DNA from: Amoebophrya sp. A120
Taxonomy: Eukaryota; Sar; Dinophyceae; Syndiniales; Amoebophryaceae
Assembly: GCA_905178155.1 (NCBI GenBank)
Contig: CAJINV010000002.1
Coordinates: 1,890,922-1,954,921, forward strand
DNA length: 64,000 bases
Direction: 5' to 3'
The notes beneath the pieces were generated by a model. The model saw nothing but the letters and a program-made list of their open reading frames with translations, was not told where the DNA came from and ran no database searches. Positions 34,401 through 44,280 of the stretch are shown one piece after another (the first letter of the stretch is position 1; the number at the start of each line of letters is the position of its first letter). Both the position numbers and the translations under genes were made by a program.

Positions 34401-35839
34401 CCATTGAGTGTGACGTTTGTAGTGCTTTCTCATCCAGTTGCAGCATACCGTCATAAACAGAATCACATTCACACAAGGTTGTTCTCAAGATCGCATTCAG
34501 CAGCATCCTTACCCTCGGCTCTGCCGCAGATTCTATCCCCGCCGTGCTGGTCATCCCTCGATTTGTCTTGCTAACCTCCGATGTGAAGTCCGGTATTGGC
34601 ATGAGCCCCGTGCTATCAAATGCAAATATGTCTGGGTCTGGAAGAGGACAAGTTTGTCATGCACATTTTCCATGGTCTACGATGTCTGTTATGCATGCCC
34701 GCCTAGCATCACAGATTTTCTGAGCGCTTATCGATGCGCATCCCGCATGACAAATGCCCTATCCGTGTAGGCAAATTTGACTGCTCTTGCTGCTCGTGCA
34801 ATACAGATTTTTTTTAGCATCCCAATGCAGCATCACAAGTTGCACTGTTCCACCTTCCAGACCCAGACATATTTGCCGTTGATACGTGCCAAAGGAGCTA
34901 GTGTTGCCCCCCTGGGAAGAAGCGTTATCGAAAGACGTCAGTAAGTTTGGGTTCGAAGCCGCACCCGCCGAGCTGGCACTGCCCCCACCATGACTGCCCT
35001 TCTTGTGTCCGCCCTTGTTATGCTGTCCTCCCCCGCCGTGTTTGTCAAATGACGGCCGGTTGTGTTGTTGAAGGTGGTGCTGTTGACCTCGTGCTCCACC
35101 GTGGGGCGAAGGCTGTTGCTGGTGCTGCTGGTGCTGCCCCCCTGGCGAGGGTTGTGCACTGGGATTGCCGCTTCCAGCCGCGCTTCCGCCTAATAACGGT
35201 TGTAATGTCGGTATGCAAGAAAAAAACTGCGTAAGTGTAAATTTGTGTTGCAGAAGATGCAACAGAGTTCCACTAGTCATGCCAGACAGCCACGAAATCC
35301 TCTTTTCATGTGTGTTTTCCCTTACAAACCATGCATGACAGGTTTTCTCTGTCATGTAGAGCAAATTTGTGATGCTGTTCCTCGAAGAAAGTTACACCTA
35401 CACACTTTTTTTCCTGGATAGTCGGGCTGGACTTGATTTTCCGTGCGAGTTCTTCCATGGAGGTTTATCAAATGCAAAAATGTCTGGGTCTGGAAGATTG
35501 CAGCCTGTCATGCTAAATCTGCAGCATGCAAAAATCTGTGTTGCATGATTACCAAAAGTCGTCCAGTTTTACCCAAGTCGGGAGGGAGTTTCTCATGCAG
35601 GATAGGCATGAGAAAGGTCTCGCAGAATCTGTCATGCTAGGTCCTGCATTCCAGACCTCATGGGTCATGGAAAAGCAGCATGACAAATCGCGCATTCTTC
35701 CAGACCCAGACATTTTTACATTAGATAAGGTTTGATCCGCAGCTGCGACGTTGGTCGGGTCGAACCCGGACTGCGAAACACCCGCGGCAGAAAAGGCCTG
35801 CGACAATAGGTCGCCTAGACCGTCAGGGGCGCCAGACAT
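31449..35839 (-). CDS. CLP1: CLP1, RNA 5'-kinase / pre-mRNA cleavage factor subunit
   Basis: The gene has about 620 codons. CLP1 binds ATP and acts in mRNA 3'-end cleavage; in animals it phosphorylates RNA 5' ends and associates with the tRNA-splicing endonuclease. The N-terminal beta domain is clear (GTAEIFGKEMVIEQEYSIL, GFYTWRGCTLQITGP). Then comes the Walker A motif GSDGSGKS, assembled from two exons, the conserved SGLILNAP segment, and a C-terminal domain ending FLVPNDIRNMTFLEALS. The first 180 residues, from 35839, are unusual: an STI1-like LARKIKSSPTLQPLL followed by Gln/His/Gly-rich low complexity. Five introners are removed in frame. GT-AG introns are inferred at 34317-34512 and 32869-33000, and an 876-nt intron at 31708-32583. 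The N-terminal extension is joined by an open frame, but cDNA is needed to prove the fusion. Confidence 0.82.
31708..32583 (-). other. Long intron of CLP1 with introner-like traits
   Basis: Flanked by CGTTG on both sides. Removing it with one repeat joins GVSPISN to GMPDYD in frame. It lacks clear terminal inverted repeats but contains several TTTGTCATGC-type cores. It may be an old or composite introner. Confidence 0.55.
33377..33656 (-). mobile_element. Introner, family D, inside the Walker A codons
   Basis: Ends TATCCTATGTAAAAACG and CGCGTTTACTCAGGATA. Flanked by CTCCC on both sides. Removal creates GSDGSGKS, the ATP-binding loop of CLP1. Confidence 0.92.
33709..33980 (-). mobile_element. 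Introner, family D
   Basis: Ends TATCCTGCGTAAAAACG and CGTTTTTACGTAGGATA. Flanked by TTCTA on both sides. Only about 50 bp of exon separates it from the next element. Removal joins RIRAIE to VGAAAP in frame. Confidence 0.9.
34614..34884 (-). mobile_element. Introner, family B
   Basis: Ends TATCAAATGCAAATATG and CATATTTGCCGTTGATA. Flanked by CGTGC on both sides. Removal joins SSFGT to GLMPIP in frame. Confidence 0.88.
35212..35420 (-). mobile_element. Introner, family E
   Basis: Ends TATGCAAGAAAAAAACTGCG and ...CACTTTTTTTCCTGGATA. Flanked by GTCGG on both sides. Removal joins KSSP to TLQPLL in frame. Confidence 0.87.
35466..35727 (-). mobile_element. Introner, family B
   Basis: Ends TATCAAATGCAAAAATG and CATTTTTACATTAGATA. 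Flanked by AGGTT on both sides. Removal joins AADQT to SMEELA in frame. Confidence 0.88.
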
Positions 35840-36652
35840 TTTTTCGCAAAGGGCTTGTATAGCTTCAAAAGAGAGTGAGTAGCGTCTCTTACTCCTTTAC
35901 AACCATATCACCCTTCCAAGTAGGGGTGCATCGAGTGCAACCACAAACACCGTTGTGTCATTTGTAAGTAGATACTGTTAGCTAGTCGTGAGAAAAACCT
36001 GGCCAGGCACGATATGTTGCTGGGAATAAATCAAAAAAAAGACAGCCCAATACCAATGGAGCGAAAGAAGTGCTGGCCTGATGACGTACAAAAAATCAAA
36101 AGTAGTTGTCGCTGGTGCCATAGAAGTAAACAAAATCGATTCGATCTAGGGGAAAAGAGAAAATGGGAACTACTTACAACTACATCAGAAGATCTCAGTC
36201 ATTGGCGTTCGTCTTCCTTGTTCACTATTTGTTCAGGCACCTATCAAGAAAGAGTAAAAGAGATCGAAGCTTGCTTAGCTTGCGCTGATGTCTGGTGACG
36301 CTCATCTGCCTCTAAAACGGGTGCAGAGAATGATCTTTTTTGTCGCAACAAGAAATGTTCTGCTCCTTAGCAAGAACGCGTTCTGCAACTGCAAACATAG
36401 ATCAACAGAAATCACAAGGACAGCAGGTGATCGTTGAACGTTCTGGCGCAGCTACGAAGTGATCGAACACCTTGGACGATCTTGTGAAATAGACCTGCAG
36501 TGGCTCTTCATCTCGCCCTTGTAGTTGGGCGCCAATTTATTGTTTCAAGAAAAGCGTTGTAATTATTGTGATTGAGCATGTCACCAACCTTTCAGTCCAA
36601 AATCATCGTTTCTACTGGAGGTTTTTAGAAAGCTATTGAAAAAATAACTTCT
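35840..36652. other. Intergenic, CLP1 to cyclophilin
   Basis: About 0.8 kb, AT-rich. The longest open frame (plus strand, 36014-36298) has no recognisable motif and runs against the gene array, so I do not call it. Confidence 0.5.
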
Positions 36653-37337
36653 TCATGCGAGCTGTCCGCAGTCCGCGATCACTACTGGCTTCATGGTTTT
36701 TCCGCTGCTGGACCCGCAATTTTCGATTTTTTTCAGCACCATCATCCCCAACTCGCCATTCGACACTTCGCCAAATACCGTGTGCTTCCCATCCAACCAA
36801 TCCGTTTTTACCAAACAGAGGAAAAATTGCGATCCGTTTGTATCTTTCCCCGCGTTTGCCATGGAGAGTATTCCCGGGCCGGTGTGCTTTAAAGTGAAGT
36901 TCTCATCTGGAAACTTCATGCCGTAAATTGACTCACCACCGGTGCCGTTGCCGACGGTGAAGTCACCCCCTTGGCACATAAAACCGGGTATGACGCGGTG
37001 AAAGGTCGTGTTTTTGTAGTGGAGGGGCTTGCCGGATGTGCCGATACCTGCGGTTTACAAATTTGGAGGGATGATGCAAAGATGCTGATTGTGGACAACT
37101 ACTCTGTGCCTGTGATAGAAAGCCGGCAACCTCAAAGTACTTCGTGATGCACGATATAAACCACGCAAAAATGAAATCCGTACCTTTCTCCCCTGTGCAG
37201 AGTGCCCGGAAGTTTTCGCAGGTTTTTGGCGCGTGGTCTGTTCTGAGCGTGATTTCGATTCTCCCGGCTGGTTCCTTCCCAATCATCATGTCGAAAAAAA
37301 CGACGGGGAGGGAGTCTTGGTCGTGCTGTTCCGCCAT
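36653..37337 (-). CDS. Cyclophilin-type peptidyl-prolyl isomerase
   Basis: This 182-residue single-domain cyclophilin of the cyclophilin A class catalyses proline cis-trans isomerisation during protein folding. Two exons (37184-37337 and 36653-37047) are joined by a GT-AG intron of 136 nt with boundaries G|GTACGG and CCGCAG|G. Family landmarks are present: [14 protein letters not shown] at the start, the active-site segment [31 protein letters not shown] and the Trp of [13 protein letters not shown], which in family members contacts cyclosporin. The Met at 37337 gives the standard length; an in-frame upstream Met at 37436 would add an unusual basic extension. No signal peptide precedes the domain, so it is probably cytosolic or nuclear. 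It carries no introner, unlike most neighbours. Confidence 0.95.
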
Positions 37338-37966
37338 TTTGTCTGAAGGTAGTTCTGGTTGCTGGCGTTTCGGTTCCTTCTGCTTCGAGAAAGTCGCTAC
37401 AAAAATTAAAATGGTCGGCTCAGAGTCGAAAGACACATCAATCTAAAATCTAGTATCACGACGACGTACGAGGGTTCATTCGATTGTTGTTTGTGTATCT
37501 CCTGTAAAGTCAAGGAAGAATAGGTGTTTATTGAAAAAGCGAATTTCTGCTCTCAGCAAAATCATCCTGCATGTGAGGCAAATTTACCACACCAACAAGA
37601 ACCTATCAGCAGATCTCAGTATACTACAACCTATTGCGATCTTCAGTGCGCAGTTTGCTGATAGCTGATGGGCATCACGTGAAGATCTCAATGTACGGAT
37701 CTCAATGTTCTGATCACCCCACCGTTGACGTTGTGCGACATGTATTGGGGAACTGAAGACGATGTTGATCTAAGAACCACAACATGTGGTTTCTCATGAG
37801 GCCCACATTCTTCGTTACGTATACCTTCGCAGCAAGTTTGAGGCATAGACTGTGAGCGCGTTACTGTACTTAAATGTAATTGTCGTGTGTCGCTACTAGA
37901 GTAATGCTGGCGTCCTGTCCATTATACATTGGCGGGAGCTGCGTGGTCATCAACATAGATCCGTTA
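37338..37966. other. Intergenic, cyclophilin to Sen34
   Basis: About 0.63 kb, no supported gene. It should hold the 5' signals of the cyclophilin gene, but I cannot identify them. Confidence 0.5.
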
Positions 37967-38920
37967 CTATATGTACTCCCCTGCAGTTTCTAGCATTCGA
38001 TAGCGTACTTTCTTCCTTTCTGGTCCTTCCTTCGCGTTCGCTTCACTTCTACCTGGAATATCTGCTGTCGCAGCTGTCTCGCCATCCTGATAATCTGCTT
38101 GTGCTTCTTCGAAAAACGCCAAATAAATCTTTTTCTTCACGTGCTGCGCGATCCGGCCGTAGGAGATCAAATCCAAAGGCTTCAACTCCTCCAACTGCTC
38201 CTTTTCCAGACATTTCACCAAAAAATACCCGTGCGCGTTGATCGGGTCCGTGGCGTAGACGACGAAATCCACGCCGTGAGACGTGATTGCGGACTTTACG
38301 AAGAAATTTGTGTTTTGGAGTAAGTCGTGCAGTACGGCGGTGCGCAGTGGCGTTGTCGTGTCTGTTTCCCTCGGTGACGAGCCAAGAACATGATCTTCCG
38401 ACCATCTGTTTGGTTTCTCCGCGTGTCGTGTGTGCTGCTCCTCATCGTCTGTCGAAAGATACCTCGGATGGTGCGCTTGCAGCCGCACGATGGATGTTTT
38501 GACTTGTTCAGCAGGGGTCGTGCCTGTGCCTACACTCAAAACATCATGTGGCTCGCTTCTCCCAAGAACAGGCTGGGGCCGTGAGAAGCTACTTGACGAT
38601 GAAGACGAGCTCACTGCTGCTGCCTGCGTCGGTCCTCGCTCGGGTGAGGTGACTTTCCTTCGCTTGTTGCTTTTATCATCAAGATCCTCCGGCTCCGGGT
38701 CGGCATCTCGCTCTGCATCGGCGGTTCTCCCCGTAGTCCGGTCAGCAGATGCAGAGCTCTTTGCCCTGCCCGCACTATTCCTTTCCGTCACCTCGTAGAA
38801 GAACGGCGGGCCGAGCTGCAAGTTTTGCTGTTTGGCGTTCGGAAGACAACCTATTTCCGTTCCGACGATGTTCTCGTCCTTTCGGATGCGGAAGTGCTCG
38901 GCGATCGCAAAGTTGAGCAT
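37967..38920 (-). CDS. TSEN34: tRNA-splicing endonuclease subunit Sen34-like
   Basis: This is a single uninterrupted frame of 317 codons. Sen34 is the catalytic subunit that cuts the 3' splice site of intron-containing pre-tRNAs. The C-terminal nuclease fold is recognisable between about residues 195 and 275: GVDFVVYATDPINAHGYFLV corresponds to the family pattern DFxVYxxDPxxxH, supplying the catalytic Tyr and His, and GRIAQHVKKKIYLAFF supplies the Lys in the conserved GR...V(R/K)K segment. The N-terminal part starts with a short globular stretch, including GTEIGCLPNAKQQNLQLGPP, followed by a long Ser/Arg/Glu-rich linker with a basic KSNKRRKV cluster that could be a nuclear signal. No introner is present. 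CLP1, which in animals associates with this endonuclease, lies two genes downstream. Confidence 0.82.
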   Translation of the reverse strand: MLNFAIAEHFRIRKDENIVGTEIGCLPNAKQQNLQLGPPFFYEVTERNSAGRAKSSASADRTTGRTADAERDADPEPEDLDDKSNKRRKVTSPERGPTQAAAVSSSSSSSSFSRPQPVLGRSEPHDVLSVGTGTTPAEQVKTSIVRLQAHHPRYLSTDDEEQHTRHAEKPNRWSEDHVLGSSPRETDTTTPLRTAVLHDLLQNTNFFVKSAITSHGVDFVVYATDPINAHGYFLVKCLEKEQLEELKPLDLISYGRIAQHVKKKIYLAFFEEAQADYQDGETAATADIPGRSEANAKEGPERKKVRYRMLETAGEYI

Positions 38921-39459
38921 GATGGTTTTTCGTATTTTTCGTGCTAAAGCAGCTGATCCGACTTTGTTATCATGGGCTCAATCACCCCTACTACTTGCAA
39001 GGTGAAGGCGAAGGGCAACGAGAAACACAACAGTCGACTTCGACTTTCGATTATTTTACTAGTTTCCTCTACAAAACATACTTGATCAGTGGCGCTGAGG
39101 AGTAAGCAACAAGAGCATAAGCAGTTTTTTCTTTCCGCATCAATGATCTTCGGTGCTGGGACACAAGCAGAAACGAAGGGCGTGCGCAGGAGGCGCACTT
39201 CTCCTTTTGCTCCTTCCGTCGATCGGTCGATCATTCACGATCACGCTTCGTCATTCTTACTGCATTTTTACAGAACGTCCACGAAAATCAAGATCTTTGA
39301 TTGGCGAAATATGATCGGCGCTGCACTGCGCTGTCTCGTCACTGCGTTCTCAGCGGTAGGCCACTTCTGTCCACTGAGTTTGAACACATCCCACACAAAA
39401 CATTCCCGTGGCCATGACCATTGACAGCTTCAAGAATACTTACGAGCGACGCCATACCC
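38921..39459. other. Intergenic upstream of Sen34
   Basis: AT-rich to mixed composition, with no supported gene. It leads into GC-rich island 2. Confidence 0.5.
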
Positions 39460-40430
39460 GAAAGCGCCACGGCTACTTGCGACCGCCCCGCGGAGCGAAT
39501 CCCGTGGCCTGGCAGCACGCAGAATGAGCAGGGGCCCGAAGAGAAACACATACGCCGCTGGGGAACGCAGGCAAGGCTGCAAACAAAGAAATGCCGGCCC
39601 GACCTGTCCGCCCGGCGCCTTCCGAGAAACATCCCGGCCCGCGACAAACGCCCGGCGCCTGCGCCCGCCCAGGCGCCCCACGGTGGGCAGGGCAGCGCGC
39701 GACAGGAAATTTCGCCAGCCCACCGGGCCGGGCGGCCCTCAAGGTCGGTAGGCGCGAGACACCGCCCGGGCGCGCGGCGAGCCCGGCGGGCGACCAGGCC
39801 ACCAGCTTTGGGCGCAGGCCGTCACTGTGGCGCCGGCAAACAAGGGCGCCGATAAGGCGCGCGGGCCGGCCAGGCGGCCAAATAGGACGGGCCCGGGCGC
39901 AAGAAAACGGCACAGGGGGGGGGGGGCGCGCGCTCCCTCGTCTCAACCATCGGCCTGGCGCAGTGCCGTTCATCTGGCTCTGTTTTATGCGTCGCGCGCG
40001 TCTCCCATTTCGCGGGTGCGGGCTTTCTTGACGAGCCGCGCCGCCCCGCCCGCGCCGGCCGGCCCAAAGAAAACGGGCGGGGGGCGGCCCCGAAGAGGGG
40101 CGGGCGGGGCGCGCGCCACAGGGCAACAGGCGCCGGCAAACAAATCACCACGCGGGCGCATGCCGCGCTGTTCTCGAAGGAATTTCTCGCACTCCATAAC
40201 TGACTCGACTCCCGAGCCTGCCGCGGTGTGGGGGGTTGCGCCCCATGTTTTTACGATGTTTCATCTTTCGAGCAAGAAAACATAAGGGGCGGGCGGTCTG
40301 CCGTCTCTGGGCGCTGCCCTGCGCGCGGGCGCCGCGCGCGGCTGGGCGCGGCGTGTTGCGCTAGACGGGGGGCGCAATGCGGAGCGGGGGCGCCCGACCT
40401 CCCGACTGCTTCCCAGTTGGCTGGTCATCG
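39460..40430. other. GC-rich island 2
   Basis: Sharp GC-rich block with a run of G near 39915. The phrase GCGCCGGCAAACAA occurs twice (near 39830 and 40128). Many overlapping open frames in all phases reflect base composition; I see no gene. Confidence 0.7.
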
Positions 40431-41546
40431 ACGTGCAAAATTTATCGGGAACCACCGACAAACCCCAAGATCGTCCTCCTATTTACCCAGATGCAGGCAA
40501 CTGGGTCTATTACTTGAACAGCCAGAACACTCATACAGAATTTCATTGCGCACCAGCTGTGCCAAGCTGCAATCCACCTCGCGAAGAGGTTCTGATTTTA
40601 GTATGTCAACATGTGTTTGTATAGGATTTTTATGTACAACAACAGCAGTTCTTCAACATCATCCCAAAGAATCTCATCGAAACCCACGGCACAAAAATTG
40701 ATTTTGTGAAGCGGACCCGAGTCGTTTCTTGCCGTTTGTAGTCCTATCTGTGCATTTTTGATCGCTGTTACAATGCTTTACACATGACTATAGAGATTGC
40801 TCAATTTTTGTTGACATCTAAATCTCAATACAGGAAACAAGGTATTACTACGATAAACCATTGCTAAAAACTGCTACAACCTCCTCTATTCTCTACGCCC
40901 AATTAATATTAAGGAGTTGCATTTGCTTTGTGATAAACTGACTCTGATTTACGGTGTGATAAAAACATCGTGATAAACTGATTCAGATTCTGATGATTTG
41001 TACCAAAGAGTATAGGATCTATCTGTCTGACATTTTTTACTTACTCGGGACGAGTTTTAGAAGCAAATCAAAGTAAACGACTCTTGCTGTTTCTTCGTGA
41101 GGTAGTACTTCTTTAAGGCACGCGAGTCGCTAGTTGAGTCCTCTCAAGAACCGCTGTAGCAGATTTTCAATGCCCAATGCGGCGGTCTTGGGATTTGTTT
41201 GTGATGTAGTAGGACAGCGCATCATCAGCAGCGTGTTTTAGTTTTTCTGGTGCAAGTCCTATGGAAAATAATTTCAATGTCGCTGACATTCATCTCATCT
41301 GATGGGAAGATTTCGTTTCGACTCAAACTATTTTACTTGCTTCGTCTACCCATGCAGGTGCTTCTTGCCCTTGATAATCTCAAAGCAGGAGCAGGATTAA
41401 AAAATTCAGTATAGAAGTCGTCAAAATCGGATCAGAGTCGTGGTTTACAAAAGGTAGTCGTGGTTGTGCGGGATCCCGATTCTATTTCTACTATGTCGTG
41501 TAGTCTGTGTCTGTCATGCGAAACAGCAACGGTACCACACAACTAC
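40431..41546. other. Intergenic downstream of cytochrome c
   Basis: About 1.1 kb, AT-rich, no supported gene and no introner ends. Confidence 0.5.
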
Positions 41547-42783
41547 TTACGCGGTGGCCTGTTGCATGTAGGCAATGCAGTCCGCACGCTCCTTCTCCTT
41601 CTTCATACCGGCGAAGACCTGGTGGTCACGTGTTGCGTTTTTTGCATCACAAGTTTAATTCCTTTCATTCTTCTTCACAAAAGTTGTTCATCAGTACGCG
41701 TGCATGAGAAAGCAATTTCAACATTAGCATTACGTGTCTATGCATGACAAAAAATCATGCCATTTATACCATCTTCGTTCCTGGAATGTAGGCCTTGGGG
41801 TTGACCAGAAACTGGTCCATGTGTGCCGGGCTCCACATAATCTCTGCCTCCATATTGGCCTCGGAATACCTTTGAATTTTGATTGGTTTATATTTATATG
41901 CACGACATATTCGTTTTTTGTTTTTCCACGCGAAACAAATTCAAGTTCAAGTCAGTACGACCTCCATAGTTGGGCTTGTACTTGCTGCTATCCATGACAA
42001 AAATCTGTATACTGGTATCCCGCGGTGCTTCCGCTCTTGCGGCTGAAGATCTTGTATGAACTGCAAAAGTATCGCACTCGTATAAATGCATTACAAATTT
42101 CCTCAGCATGAGAGATAAAATTTGTAATGCGGATTCACCTTAACAAAAAGATTTGTAATGCAAGACTTGCATTTATACGAGCACGATACTTTTGCACAGG
42201 ATATCTTGTTCAGATTTGGGCCGGACTTGGACTGACCACCTGCTTCTACGGTGTGGCATATGGATGTGTCAGAGTTGAAATCGACAAAGTTGAAATAATT
42301 TGTCATGCATAAAATGGATGCCAGTTGGAAACCAGATTCTAAATGGCGCATGACAAATTTCGGCGGTCCCTAAATCCAGTTTGTCATGCTGTTGAGGCAA
42401 AGAAGAGTGATTTTCTCATGCTACTCTAGCAGCTCGAGCTGTAAGTGTAACCCCAAGCAGGCATATAATCGGCCTCACTTACCTGCTCCGCAACACACGT
42501 GCCGCGGGTCATGCATTTTATGCATTACAAATTTATTTCAACTTTGACGATTTCGATCCTGACACATCCATATGGCACTGTGCGCACTTAGACTTGAAGA
42601 TCTTGGCGCCCTGGGGTATTTATTTTTTTTGTGTTGCGATTCGGATTCGGATTCCCATTCCTTGCATGACAAAACAAGTTTCTCATGCGCAGGTGCACTG
42701 CAGACTAAGATACATGAAAATTGAATTCCCTGTACCTTCTTGGCATCGCCTTCCGGCACGGTGACATTGGGTTCCGGCTTCAT
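41547..42783 (-). CDS. CYCS: Cytochrome c
   Basis: This mobile electron carrier passes electrons from complex III to complex IV in the mitochondrial intermembrane space. Six exons: 42736-42783, 42573-42610, 42204-42253, 41962-42049, 41770-41843 and 41547-41618. Conserved features are GAKIFKSKCAQCH (haem attachment CxxCH), AGGQSKSGPNLN, YIPGTKM (axial Met) and FAGMKKEKERADCIAYMQ. Introners occupy 42259-42572 (between the CAQC and H codons) and 42055-42203; the other three introns are GT-AG. After splicing the exons total 370 nt, one too many: a 13-nt stretch TTTTGTCATGGAT near 41990-42004, between GAT repeats, breaks the frame. Without it the protein is 118 residues and aligns with the family. 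A 25-nt GT-AG micro-intron would also fix the frame but deletes four residues. Confidence 0.93.
42055..42203 (-). mobile_element. Introner, family A
   Basis: Ends TATGAACTGCAAAAGTATCG and CGATACTTTTGCACAGGATA. Flanked by TCTTG on both sides. Removal joins LNKI to FSRKSG of cytochrome c in frame. Confidence 0.93.
42259..42572 (-). mobile_element. Introner, family I
   Basis: Ends TATGGATGTGTCAG and CTGACACATCCATA, a family seen once here. Flanked by TGGCA on both sides. Removal restores CAQCHTVEAGG, so the site is fixed by one of the most conserved motifs known. Confidence 0.94.
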
Positions 42784-44280
42784 GATTTGTGTTGGGGTTT
42801 GTTCAAACAGTACTACACGTGTACTTCTTTTTTGTTTTGCCTTGTTACAACGTTGACACCGTAGAGGTCGTGCTTGTACAGTACTGTCCTTGTCCACCTA
42901 CACAACTAAATCAGAAATTTCAAATTTGGTTGTTTCACGTTGGTCGTTGTTTCCAGAGATGAAAAGATGATGAAACCTCCTAGAATGGATGAAGTAAGTG
43001 TTAGTCCGTCGGTCGGTAGGAATGGGAGAGGTTATATGGTACACGTTCTTCTGGTTGATTTATTTTCCGCTCTATTACTTCTAGTACGGAGAGTTGAGTC
43101 GTTTAAGGTGCTAAGTTTTTAGGCAGTTTCAAGAAGTAGAACTCTACTACCGAATAGTGACTACTAGTCTATGAATACTGCTCTGGGGAGGCGATAATTA
43201 TCGGGGTAGTTGCTTTTCGCGTTACTAGGTAGGCTGTACAACTTGGAGTGCGGGTTCCTGCTTCTGTGGTATTGTTTTCTTTAGTACGGCAAGTGATTTC
43301 GTGTGCTTTAGCTCCTTGAACAAAAAATAAGCCAATAGCAGTAGAACTAGCCCCTAGTCTCATTCTCTCGTAGTTGGCTGATTTAGTACCAGAGATTTTT
43401 TCTTTCGTGCAAGAAGAAAGTCCAAAAAAAGCGACCGAGCCATGATTCTCGTCCATGTGAAAGATCTAAGTACTTCATCTCTCCTTTCTCGAAGATTTTC
43501 TGTGCGTTCTGCAAAAAAAAATCGAACACGACGCGTTCTACCGTCGCGTTGAAGTGTTTTTCTTCGCGGCAACAGCGGTTGTGCCGTTCGCGCATGCGCT
43601 TGCGTGTAGCGCATTCCGGCCTGTTTCACAAACACAATCTTCCATCCAAAAAGCATACAAATTTTGTTCACGAAACAACTCGGTCTTTTTGTATTCATTG
43701 CTAAAAGCAGGTAAGTATCTGCCTCAATCTCTGTAAGTGTCTCCTTGTCTTGTGATGCGGTGATAAAGTTTCAAAGTCAAACGAAAATTGAGAAACAAGA
43801 CACTTTGAAACCGAAAGAGCTGCAGCAAGGCATATCAAAGAGCGCGCTTTCTATCGTAGTCTTCATTTCTCCTTGCAGCTTCTATGCAGGATATTCGATA
43901 AAACAGATGTCACCTGTCGCAGCTTGGAATATCTTCGATACAGTTTAATTTTACAACAAATTGATAGTGTTACAGGGCATTACTACAATGTCCGCGTCCG
44001 AGCGAAAAGGTACACTAGATTGTCTCGCATATCATAAAGCTTTTGGATTATACGTTGAAATAAGGTCATCGATAGATACAGCTGAATTCATGTCAAAGTC
44101 AAACAATATTCAAAAAATTCGCATAGGAAAGTAAGTCACTTATATCAGGCGTGTATCTTTTCAATTTCATTCGTTTTTTTGTTCTCGTGTGCACCATGAT
44201 TCATTTTTGTTGGTGCGGTATCAAAGTTTTCCTTCGTCCGATTTCGTCGAGCAAGCCAAATTCACGACGACAAAATCGCC
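42784..44280. other. Intergenic upstream of cytochrome c
   Basis: About 1.5 kb, AT-rich. Overlapping short open frames around 43.2-43.7 kb on both strands show no motif. No supported gene. Confidence 0.45.

Noticed and set aside
39473-40126. 217-codon open frame in GC-rich island 2
   Set aside because: Low-complexity translation and open frames in other phases; no family signal.
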